A DNA stretch of 11,184 nt from Methylococcus sp. UBA6136 (GTDB taxonomy: Bacteria; Pseudomonadota; Gammaproteobacteria; Methylococcales; Methylococcaceae). The stretch's first letter is position 1, and every line of letters begins with the position of its first letter. The position numbers and the translations under genes are program-made. The notes beneath the pieces were generated by a model. It worked only from the letters and a program-made list of their open reading frames with translations, was not told where the DNA came from and searched no databases. Where the stretch lies: NCBI GenBank assembly GCA_002423305.1, contig DIVI01000088.1, positions 1 to 11,184 on the forward strand. Direction: 5' to 3'. Positions 5,225 to 11,184 of this stretch are shown here, one piece after another.

Positions 5225-7648
5225 CTATTTCTTGGTCAGTTTCTCTTCCAATTCCAATACCGCCAGCGTCGTCCGCAGGACCGCGTCCGGATTGAGCGAA
5301 ATGCTGTCGATGCCGCATTGCACGAGGAATTCGGCGAATTCCGGGTAATCGCTGGGGGCCTGGCCGCAGATGCCGATCTTGCGTCCCGCGGCCTTGGCGT
5401 CGCGGATGACCGAGGCAATCGAGCGCATCACCGCCGGGTTACGCTCGTCGAAGATGTGGGCGACGATCTCGGAGTCGCGATCCACGCCGAGGGTGAGCTG
5501 AGTGAGATCGTTGGAGCCTATGGAAAACCCATCGAATACCTCGGCGAATTCGGTCGCCAGCAGCACATTGCTGGGCAGTTCGCACATGACGTAAACCTCC
5601 AGCCCGTTCTCGCCGCGCTTCAGGCCGTGCTTTTCCATCTCGGCCAGGACCCGTCGGGCTTCCTCCACCGTGCGGCAAAACGGGATCATGATTTTGAGGT
5701 TGGTCAGGCCCATGTCGTCGCGGACCTGCTTCATGGCCCTGCATTCCAAGGCGAAGCCGTCGCGATAGCGCTCGTTGTAATAGCGGCTGGCGCCGCGGAA
5801 GCCGATCATCGGGTTTTCCTCGGTCGGCTCGTAGGGCTGGCCGCCGACCAGGTTGGCGTACTCGTTGGTCTTGAAGTCGCTCATGCGGATGATGACGTCG
5901 TTCGGGTAGAACGCCGCCGCGATCATGGCCACGCCTTGCGCCAGCCGTTCGACGAAAAACAGCGGCTTGTCGGCGTAGCCCACGGTCAGCCGGTCGATGG
6001 CGTCCTTCACGTCCGGGTCGGTAAGCCGCTCGTAATCCAGCAGGGCCATGGGATGAGTCTTGATCGAATTGGAAATGATGAACTCCTCACGGGCCAGCCC
6101 TACGCCGTCGTTGGGCAGGAACGAGAGACGAAATGCTTCCTCCGGGTTGCCGACGTTCATCATGATCTTGGTGCGCGGACGCGGCAGGTCGCCCAGCGAC
6201 TGGTGCTCGACCTGGAACGGCAGCAGCCCGTCGTAGACGTTGCCGGTGTCGCCCTCGGCGCAGGAGACGGTGACCGGCTGGCCGTCGTGCAGCAGTTCGG
6301 TGGCGCGCTCGGTGCCGACCACCGCCGGCAGGCCCAGCTCGCGGCTGACGATGGCCGCGTGACAGGTGCGGCCGCCGCGATTGGTGACGATGGCGGCGGC
6401 TTGCTTCATCGACGGTTCCCAGTCCGGGTCGGTGCGGTCGGCGACCAGCACCTCGCCGGTCTGGAACCGATGCAAATCCTTGACCGACTGAATCACCCGC
6501 ACCGGACCGGCGGCAATCCGCTCACCGACACTTCGCCCTGTGACCAGCGGGGAGCCGCACGGGCTCTTCAAGCGGTAGCTTTCGATGACGCCCGCGGCCT
6601 TGCGCGACTGCACGGTTTCCGGCCGCGCCTGGACGATGAACAGTTCGCCGGTGCGGCCATCCTTGGCCCATTCCATGTCCATCGGCGAAGGTGAACCGCG
6701 TTTTCCGGAATAGTGATCCTCGATCAGGCAGGCCCAGTGCGCCAGCGTCAGGATGTCGTCGTCATCGATGCAGAAGCGCTGACGGTCCTTGGTTGCTACG
6801 GCGACGTTGCGGGTCATCTTGCCGCCGCCCACGTCGTAGATCAGCTTCTGTTCCTTGTTGCCGAGTTGCTTGCGCAGGATCGGCCGGAAGCCCTGTTTCA
6901 GTGTCGGCTTGAAGACGTAGAACTCGTCCGGATTGACCGAGCCAGCCACCACGTTTTCGCCCAGCCCCCAGGCGCCATTGATAAGCACGGCATCGGTGAA
7001 GCCGGTTTCCGTATCGATCGAGAACATAACACCGGCGGCTGCCAGGTCCGAACGCACCATGCGCTGCACGCCGATGGAGAGGCCGATGCGCATGGCGTCG
7101 AAGCCCTTGTCCACGCGGTAGGAGATGGCGCGGTCGGTGTAGAGCGAGGCGAAGCAGCGCTTGCAGGCCGCGAGCAGGGCGGTGGCTCCCTGGACGTTCA
7201 GGTAGGTTTCCTGCTGGCCGGCGAAGCTGGCATCGGGCAGGTCCTCGGCCGTGGCGCTGGAACGCACCGCCACGTCGGCGGGCGCGGCCAGGCCATCGGA
7301 GAGTTTGGCGTAGGCGTCGAGGATGGCCGCCTGCAGGGATTCCGGCAGCTCGGCGTCGAGTATCGCCTGACGGGCGGCCAGGCCGCGCCACTGCAGGTCG
7401 GCGATGTCACGGGTATCGAGGCCGGCAAGTATCTCCGCAAGCCGGGACGCCACGCCTGAGTTCTCGACAAAATCGTGATAGGCCGCCGCCGTGATGGCGA
7501 AGCCGTTGGGTATCCGGACGCCTTGCGGGGTCAGTTCCCGGAACATCTCCCCCAGGGAGGCGTTCTTGCCGCCGACCAGAGGGACGTCCTCGATGCCGAT
7601 TTCATCAAACCAAAGAACTTCAGCGGTATTTCGATGGAGATTGGCCAT
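5225..7648 (-). CDS. ppsA: Phosphoenolpyruvate synthase (pyruvate, water dikinase)
   Basis: The enzyme converts pyruvate + ATP + water to PEP + AMP + phosphate, the first committed step of gluconeogenesis from pyruvate. At 807 residues it is slightly longer than E. coli PpsA (792). Domains in order: the N-terminal ATP-binding domain with LVGGKNASLGEM at 24-35, AVRSSATAEDLPDASFAGQQ (127-146) and FIVQARPET (337-345). The swivelling phosphohistidine domain has TNRGGRTCHAAI (422-433), with His430 as the phosphorylated residue. The C-terminal PEP/pyruvate barrel has IGFRGASRYY (615-624), GSNDLTQLTLGVDRDS (711-726) and GICGQAPSDYP (759-769) with catalytic Cys761. AGAGGA lies four bases before the ATG. 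The upstream methyltransferase gene ends 45 bases away in the same direction, so ppsA may be distal in a radC-methyltransferase-ppsA unit. The PEP synthase regulatory kinase gene, often a neighbour in gammaproteobacteria, is not in the window. Confidence 0.97.
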   Translation of the reverse strand: MANLHRNTAEVLWFDEIGIEDVPLVGGKNASLGEMFRELTPQGVRIPNGFAITAAAYHDFVENSGVASRLAEILAGLDTRDIADLQWRGLAARQAILDAELPESLQAAILDAYAKLSDGLAAPADVAVRSSATAEDLPDASFAGQQETYLNVQGATALLAACKRCFASLYTDRAISYRVDKGFDAMRIGLSIGVQRMVRSDLAAAGVMFSIDTETGFTDAVLINGAWGLGENVVAGSVNPDEFYVFKPTLKQGFRPILRKQLGNKEQKLIYDVGGGKMTRNVAVATKDRQRFCIDDDDILTLAHWACLIEDHYSGKRGSPSPMDMEWAKDGRTGELFIVQARPETVQSRKAAGVIESYRLKSPCGSPLVTGRSVGERIAAGPVRVIQSVKDLHRFQTGEVLVADRTDPDWEPSMKQAAAIVTNRGGRTCHAAIVSRELGLPAVVGTERATELLHDGQPVTVSCAEGDTGNVYDGLLPFQVEHQSLGDLPRPRTKIMMNVGNPEEAFRLSFLPNDGVGLAREEFIISNSIKTHPMALLDYERLTDPDVKDAIDRLTVGYADKPLFFVERLAQGVAMIAAAFYPNDVIIRMSDFKTNEYANLVGGQPYEPTEENPMIGFRGASRYYNERYRDGFALECRAMKQVRDDMGLTNLKIMIPFCRTVEEARRVLAEMEKHGLKRGENGLEVYVMCELPSNVLLATEFAEVFDGFSIGSNDLTQLTLGVDRDSEIVAHIFDERNPAVMRSIASVIRDAKAAGRKIGICGQAPSDYPEFAEFLVQCGIDSISLNPDAVLRTTLAVLELEEKLTKK

Positions 7649-7693
7649 GAGATCCTCTGTAGTGTTAGCAAGTCAGTTGTTGTCGGAAGGCTA

Positions 7694-8383
7694 TCACGAG
7701 GGTTCGGCGGTGGCCGGACAGTAGCCATGGATGATCAGGTGGCGGTCGCCGATGGCGGTGACCGTCAGTGCTTCAAGTCCGGCCTGGTTGATCTGCTGCC
7801 GGACCTCCTCGGGGCGGTAGGCGGCGTGCAGCGAGTGATGGAAGTCGCGCTGCAGTATGGGAGGCTCTCCCGCCGCATGCTGGCGGACCAGTGTTTCGAT
7901 CTCTTTGGAGGTGTCGGGTCGGCGCAAATCCATGATAAAGACTGCCGCGCGGAGTTTGCCATAGCGTCGTATCGCCTCCCACAGCACCTGCGGGTCCGCC
8001 AGGTGATGCAGCAGGGAGTTGGAGAGGATCACGTCGTAATGCGATCGGGGCAAGATGGCGCCGGGCAGGTAACCCTCGATCAGATTTATCCGTCGGGACA
8101 ACCCGGCAACCTCAATGCTGGCGCGCCCCAGTGCCAGCATGGCCGGTGCACCATCGACACCGTCGATGCGACAATCGGGGTAGGCCTTGGCGAAACGCAG
8201 GGTCACATCTGCAGGCCCGCAACCGACATCCAGGACCGCACCATCTACTGCCAGATTGGCAAAGCCCGAACGGAAAAGATCGATGAACTGATTGTGCGGG
8301 ACCGAGAAGTCCGCCTGGGCGTAGGCGAGGGCCTGTTCGGCTTCATTCATCAGTTCGGGTTCGGGGGTGCGAGTCAGCAACAT
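7694..8383 (-). CDS. Class I SAM-dependent methyltransferase
   Basis: A 229-residue Rossmann-fold methyltransferase. Motif I, VLDVGCGPAD at 50-59, binds SAM. IDGVDGAPAML at 73-83 supplies the acidic residue for the ribose (Asp77). YDVILSNSLLHHL at 116-128 is motif IV, followed by a VFIMDLRRP strand at 148-156. The N-terminus (TRTPEPELMNEAEQALAYAQADF, about 4-26) looks like a recurrent feature of one uncharacterised subgroup. The substrate is unknown, and a small molecule, tRNA base or protein are all possible. I chose ATG at 8383 because it overlaps the radC stop as TGATG; the GTG one codon earlier (8386) would add one residue. The overlap implies translation coupled to radC. Confidence 0.88.
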   Translation of the reverse strand: MLLTRTPEPELMNEAEQALAYAQADFSVPHNQFIDLFRSGFANLAVDGAVLDVGCGPADVTLRFAKAYPDCRIDGVDGAPAMLALGRASIEVAGLSRRINLIEGYLPGAILPRSHYDVILSNSLLHHLADPQVLWEAIRRYGKLRAAVFIMDLRRPDTSKEIETLVRQHAAGEPPILQRDFHHSLHAAYRPEEVRQQINQAGLEALTVTAIGDRHLIIHGYCPATAEPS

Positions 8384-9060
8384 CACAGTAATCCGTTTTC
8401 GGCGAAGGAGTAGGCGTGATCACCATCACCGACAATGAAGTGATCCAGCACGCGAATATCCACCAGATTCAGTGCCTGTTTAAGCCGTTGGGTGATGAGG
8501 CGGTCAGCCTCGCTGGGTTCGGCAATGCCGGAGGGATGATTGTGGGCGAAGATGACGGCCGCCGCATTGTAGGCCAGCGCGGTTTTGACTACTTCGCGGG
8601 GATACACGCTGGCGCCGTCGATGGTGCCGCGGAACAGTTCGCGAAACTCGATCACTCGGTGCTGGTTATCAAGCAGCAGGCAGGCAAAGACTTCATGCGG
8701 GTGGGCACGCATCTGGGCGGCGAGGTATTGGCGAGTCAATTCCGGGCTGGTCAGGGCATTGCTGCGCTGCAGCGTCTCCTTGAGATGACGTCGGGCCATT
8801 TCCATCACGGCCTGGAGCTGAACATATTTGGCCATCCCAAGTCCGCGACTTTGTCGGAATCGGTCGAAGTCACTCTCCAGCAGAGCACGCAGGGAACCAA
8901 AATCCTGTAAAAGCTCGCGAGCCAGGTCGACGGCAGTTTTGCCGGGAAGGCCGGTGCGGAGATAGATCGCCAGCAGTTCCGCATCCGAGAGCGCCGCGGC
9001 GCCCCGGGCCATAAGCTTCTCCCGGGGTCGTTCATCATCGGGCCAGTCAGTAATCGGCAT
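8383..9060 (-). CDS. radC: RadC family protein (JAMM/MPN+ domain, UPF0758)
   Basis: A 225-residue RadC homologue, the usual length. RPREKL at 11-16 is the conserved N-terminal motif. A helix-hairpin-helix-like region follows around 24-80 (LSDAELLAIYLRTG, FGSLRALL, SRGLGMAKYVQLQA). The JAMM metalloprotease-like domain has GTIDGASVYPREVVKTAL (145-162) and the metal site HNHPSGIAEPSEAD at 173-186 (His173, His175, Asp186). Despite the name, a direct role in recombinational repair has been withdrawn in E. coli, so the function is open. The ATG at 9060 has GGAG nine bases upstream. It is divergent from coaBC, as in many gammaproteobacteria, and its stop overlaps the methyltransferase start. Confidence 0.95.
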   Translation of the reverse strand: MPITDWPDDERPREKLMARGAAALSDAELLAIYLRTGLPGKTAVDLARELLQDFGSLRALLESDFDRFRQSRGLGMAKYVQLQAVMEMARRHLKETLQRSNALTSPELTRQYLAAQMRAHPHEVFACLLLDNQHRVIEFRELFRGTIDGASVYPREVVKTALAYNAAAVIFAHNHPSGIAEPSEADRLITQRLKQALNLVDIRVLDHFIVGDGDHAYSFAENGLL

Positions 9061-9118
9061 GACGGGTCTCTCCCTCTCGATATTTAGTCCATGACGCGCT
9101 CAAGCATAGAAGCTCTGC

Positions 9119-9135
9119 GGCAAACTTGCCATAAT
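9119..9135 (+). promoter_or_regulatory. Candidate coaBC promoter with overlapping short dyad
   Basis: CATAAT at 9130-9135 is the best -10 match in the 108-base radC/coaBC spacer, 34 bases before the coaBC start. No good -35 lies 17 bases upstream (TAGAAG). Directly before it is GGCAA-AC-TTGCC (9119-9130), a 5-bp dyad with a 2-base gap, which could be a small operator or chance. No element for radC was assigned with confidence on the other strand. Confidence 0.25.
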
Positions 9136-9168
9136 CGCCCGCTTTGTAGATGCACATAGGCTGATGAA

Positions 9169-10383
9169 TTGAACGAACTCACTGGCCAGAAAATTCTCCT
9201 CGGTGTGACCGGGGGTATCGCTGCCTATAAGGCGGCGGAGTTGGTCCGGCTGCTCAGGGGCGCCGGGGCTGATGTGCGTGTCATCATGACGCGGGCGGCC
9301 ACGGCCTTTGTCACGCCGCTGACCTTTCAGGCCCTGTCCGGGCATCCCGTGCCCCTCGAGTTGCTGGATAGCGACGCGGAATCGGCGATGGGGCACATTC
9401 ATCTGGCGCGGTGGGCCGATCGTATCTTGATTGCGCCGGCTTCGGCGGATGTCATCGCCCGGCTTCGCGTCGGGTTGGCGGATGATCTGCTGACGACAGT
9501 CTGTCTGGCCGCCACGGCGCCATTGCTGCTGGCCCCGGCGATGAATCAGGCCATGTGGCAGCATGCTGCAACACAGGAAAACATCGCCGTGCTGAAATCG
9601 CGGGGCGTCAGTCTTTTGGGGCCTGCGGAGGGTGAACAAGCCTGCGGTGAGGTGGGCCCCGGCCGTCTGCTGGAGCCGGCGGCCATCGTGGAGTCGCTGG
9701 TTGGTCAGCCGGGAGAGTTCGCAATGGCTAGATTGCGAGTGCTGATCAGTGCCGGCCCGACCCGTGAGCCGATCGATCCGGTGCGCTATCTCACCAACCG
9801 CAGTTCCGGCAAGATGGGTTACGCGCTGGCGCAATCCGCGATGGCCTTGGGCGCGAAGGTGACGCTGGTCAGCGGGCCGACCGCGCTGGTGCCACCGACC
9901 GGCGCCGAGGTGGTGCCGGTGGACACGGCGGCCAACATGTATGAGGCCGTGCTGGCGCGGGCCCGGCGCGCCGATATCTATATAGGGGCGGCGGCGGTGG
10001 CCGATTACGCGCCTGACACTGTGCCCCACAAGATGAAGAAGGATGCCGATTCTTTGGCGCTGAACCTGGTGAAAACTCGGGATATTCTGGCCGCCGTTTC
10101 TGCGCTGCCGGGCTCACGGCCTTTTACCGTCGGGTTTGCGGCTGAAACCCAAAACCTCGAAGGCTATGCTCGAAGCAAGCTGGCCGCTAAGGCGCTCGAC
10201 ATGGTGGCGGCCAATCAGGTCGGGGCCGGCGTGGGCTTTGATGTCGACGATAACGCGCTTTACGTGTGCTGGCCCGGGGGCGAAACTCGCTTGCCGACCG
10301 CGCCAAAATCCACACTGGCCCATCAACTTTTGACCCTTATTGCAGACCGTTACCATGCACAACATTCAGCTGAAAATTCTTGA
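9169..10383 (+). CDS. coaBC: Bifunctional phosphopantothenoylcysteine decarboxylase / phosphopantothenate-cysteine ligase
   Basis: Carries out two consecutive steps of coenzyme A synthesis: CTP-dependent coupling of 4'-phosphopantothenate to cysteine (CoaB) and FMN-dependent decarboxylation to 4'-phosphopantetheine (CoaC). The product is 404 residues. The CoaC half holds LGVTGGIAAYKAAELVR at 11-27 (FMN loop), catalytic His78 in HIHLARWAD (76-84), PAMN at 123-126 and Cys159 in EQACGEVGPGR (156-166). The CoaB half from about 188 has SAGPTREPIDPVRYLTNRSSG (194-214) with Asn210, AAAVADY (274-280) and KMKK at 288-291. The start is TTG at 9169: an in-frame stop lies at 9157-9159, no ATG or GTG follows it, and the FMN loop begins only ten residues in. 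The ribosome site is weak. The end overlaps dut by 29 bases, so the two are surely one operon. Confidence 0.96.
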   Translation: MNELTGQKILLGVTGGIAAYKAAELVRLLRGAGADVRVIMTRAATAFVTPLTFQALSGHPVPLELLDSDAESAMGHIHLARWADRILIAPASADVIARLRVGLADDLLTTVCLAATAPLLLAPAMNQAMWQHAATQENIAVLKSRGVSLLGPAEGEQACGEVGPGRLLEPAAIVESLVGQPGEFAMARLRVLISAGPTREPIDPVRYLTNRSSGKMGYALAQSAMALGAKVTLVSGPTALVPPTGAEVVPVDTAANMYEAVLARARRADIYIGAAAVADYAPDTVPHKMKKDADSLALNLVKTRDILAAVSALPGSRPFTVGFAAETQNLEGYARSKLAAKALDMVAANQVGAGVGFDVDDNALYVCWPGGETRLPTAPKSTLAHQLLTLIADRYHAQHSAENS

Positions 10384-10810
10384 TGACCGATTGGGCAAGG
10401 AAATCCCTTTGCCGGAGTACGCGACCCCTGGCTCGGCCGGGTTGGATCTTCGCGCCTGTCTCGATCAGCTGTTGACCCTTCAGCCAGGTGAAACGCACTT
10501 GATCCCCACCGGGTTGGCGATTCACATTGATGATGGCCATCTGGCGGCGGTTCTGCTGCCGCGTTCCGGGTTGGGACATAAGCATGGCATTGTGCTCGGC
10601 AATCTGGTCGGCCTGATCGACTCGGATTATCAGGGGCAGGTGTTCGTGTCTTGCTGGAATCGCGGGCGGGAGCCCTTTGAAATCGGCGTCGGTGACCGTA
10701 TCGCGCAAATGGTGTTTGTGCCGGTGGTCCAGGTCCAATTCGAAAGGGTAGCCGCTTTTACCGAGAGCCAGCGCGCCCACGGCGGATTTGGGCATACCGG
10801 CCATCAGTAA
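10355..10810 (+). CDS. dut: Deoxyuridine 5'-triphosphate nucleotidohydrolase (dUTPase)
   Basis: Hydrolyses dUTP to dUMP and pyrophosphate, which keeps uracil out of DNA and supplies dUMP for thymidylate synthesis; the family works as a homotrimer. The 151 residues match E. coli Dut exactly in length. The five motifs are present: AGLDLRA at 28-34, PRSGLG at 69-74, GLIDSDYQGQ at 86-95 (catalytic Asp90), GDRIAQ at 113-118, and the C-terminal arm QRAHGGFGHTG at 139-149. In the arm the first Gly of the usual RGxGGFG is Ala, a mild variant. I chose ATG at 10355 because it aligns with the family N-terminus (MHNIQLKILD); an in-frame TTG at 10340 would add five unneeded residues. It overlaps the 3' end of coaBC by 29 bases with no clear ribosome site, which suggests coupling. 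Confidence 0.97.
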   Translation: MHNIQLKILDDRLGKEIPLPEYATPGSAGLDLRACLDQLLTLQPGETHLIPTGLAIHIDDGHLAAVLLPRSGLGHKHGIVLGNLVGLIDSDYQGQVFVSCWNRGREPFEIGVGDRIAQMVFVPVVQVQFERVAAFTESQRAHGGFGHTGHQ

Positions 10811-10863
10811 GTTCGATTCAGTACCCGCCCTAATTTTTCAATCAGCCAGACGAGCCGCTCTCC

Positions 10864-11184
10864 GTGCATAAACAAGACGCTTTGGAAAACGAATCTGCCT
10901 CCCGTATCGCCCACGTCCTGATCGAGGCGCTGCCTTACATCAAGCGCTTCAAGGGCAAGACGCTGGTGGTCAAGTATGGTGGCAATGCCATGACGGAAGA
11001 TCACCTCAAGCACAGTTTTGCCCGAGATATAGTGCTGCTGAAGCTGGTCGGTATCAATCCCGTGGTAGTGCATGGTGGTGGGCCGCAGATCGGTAATTTG
11101 CTGCAGCGACTCGGTAAAACCAGCCATTTCGTTCAGGGCATGCGGGTCACGGATGCCGAAACCATGGACGTGGTTGAAATGGTG
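10864..11184 (+). CDS. argB: N-acetylglutamate kinase (partial, 3' end outside window)
   Basis: ArgB phosphorylates N-acetylglutamate, the second and usually feedback-controlled step of arginine synthesis. The first 107 codons are present. VLIEALPYIKRFKGKTLVVK at 18-37 leads into KYGGNAM at 37-43 (Lys37, phosphate binding). FARDIVLLKLVGINPVVVHG (52-71) and HGGGPQIG at 70-77 (nucleotide/substrate glycine loop) follow, then GMRVTDAETMDVVEMV at 92-107. The start is GTG at 10864: the frame is closed by TAA at 10831-10833 and no ATG or TTG intervenes. No good ribosome site is visible. The gene begins 53 bases after dut in the same direction, so it probably belongs to the coaBC-dut operon. The N-terminal extension before VLIEALP is similar to that of other gammaproteobacterial ArgB proteins. 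Confidence 0.95.
   Translation, partial: MHKQDALENESASRIAHVLIEALPYIKRFKGKTLVVKYGGNAMTEDHLKHSFARDIVLLKLVGINPVVVHGGGPQIGNLLQRLGKTSHFVQGMRVTDAETMDVVEMV

Noticed and set aside
5318..6694. 458-codon open frame on the + strand, opposite ppsA
   Set aside because: It lies wholly antisense to an unmistakable PEP synthase, and its His/Asp/Arg/Gln/Val-rich composition without motifs is typical of a GC-rich shadow frame.
7475..8413. 312-codon frame on the + strand spanning the ppsA start and the methyltransferase
   Set aside because: It crosses two well supported minus-strand genes and has no family resemblance.
9100..10029. 309-codon frame on the - strand, opposite coaBC
   Set aside because: Antisense to a clearly conserved enzyme, rich in Arg/His/Gln/Gly, with no recognisable motif.
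1..11184. Mobile element, CRISPR array, tRNA/rRNA or toxin-antitoxin system
   Set aside because: No terminal repeats, transposase, spaced direct repeats, tRNA-like folds or paired small toxin genes were seen; the window is continuous chromosomal coding sequence.

Overview
The window reads as a stretch of chromosome from a moderately GC-rich gammaproteobacterium. Dut, ArgB, RadC and CoaBC all carry gammaproteobacterial-looking sequence, and the radC / coaBC-dut order matches the arrangement familiar from Escherichia and Pseudomonas. A free-living, possibly autotrophic (for example Chromatiales-like) host is only a guess. There is no sign of a mobile element, phage, CRISPR array, tRNA or rRNA. 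Almost all the sequence is coding, and the genes are housekeeping or small conserved accessory genes.

Layout. (1) 1-767: the first eight codons of an unidentified leftward gene, a 124-base divergent spacer with an unusual trio of TCGGTG elements, then rdgB (house-cleaning nucleotide pyrophosphatase). (2) 764-2194 (-): a HerA/YjgR-like P-loop ATPase whose stop codon overlaps that of rdgB. (3) 2270-2671 (+): a small gamma-glutamylcyclotransferase-fold protein, divergent from the ATPase. (4) 2702-3471 (-): an AlkB-like 2-oxoglutarate/Fe(II) dioxygenase followed two bases later by a 61-residue probable zinc-binding protein. (5) 3581-4165 (+): a DUF4389 membrane protein, a strong hairpin terminator, and a 68-residue CopZ-like metal-binding protein. 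(6) 4208-5188 (+): malate dehydrogenase, convergent with (7) 5225-7648 (-): phosphoenolpyruvate synthase. (8) 7694-9060 (-): radC and a translationally coupled SAM-dependent methyltransferase, which could form one transcription unit with ppsA. (9) 9169-11184 (+): coaBC (TTG start), dut (overlapping coaBC) and the start of argB (GTG start, cut by the window end).

How the genes fit together. RdgB and Dut sanitise the nucleotide pool and AlkB suggests alkylation repair, so three genome-protection functions are present although not in one operon. Malate dehydrogenase and PEP synthase both serve central carbon metabolism and gluconeogenesis. CoaBC makes 4'-phosphopantetheine for coenzyme A, and ArgB catalyses the second step of arginine synthesis. 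I found no convincing new multi-gene system. The points most worth a second look are the repeat/hairpin array before rdgB, the alkB plus mini-zinc-protein pair, the radC-methyltransferase(-ppsA) cluster, and the start region of coaBC.
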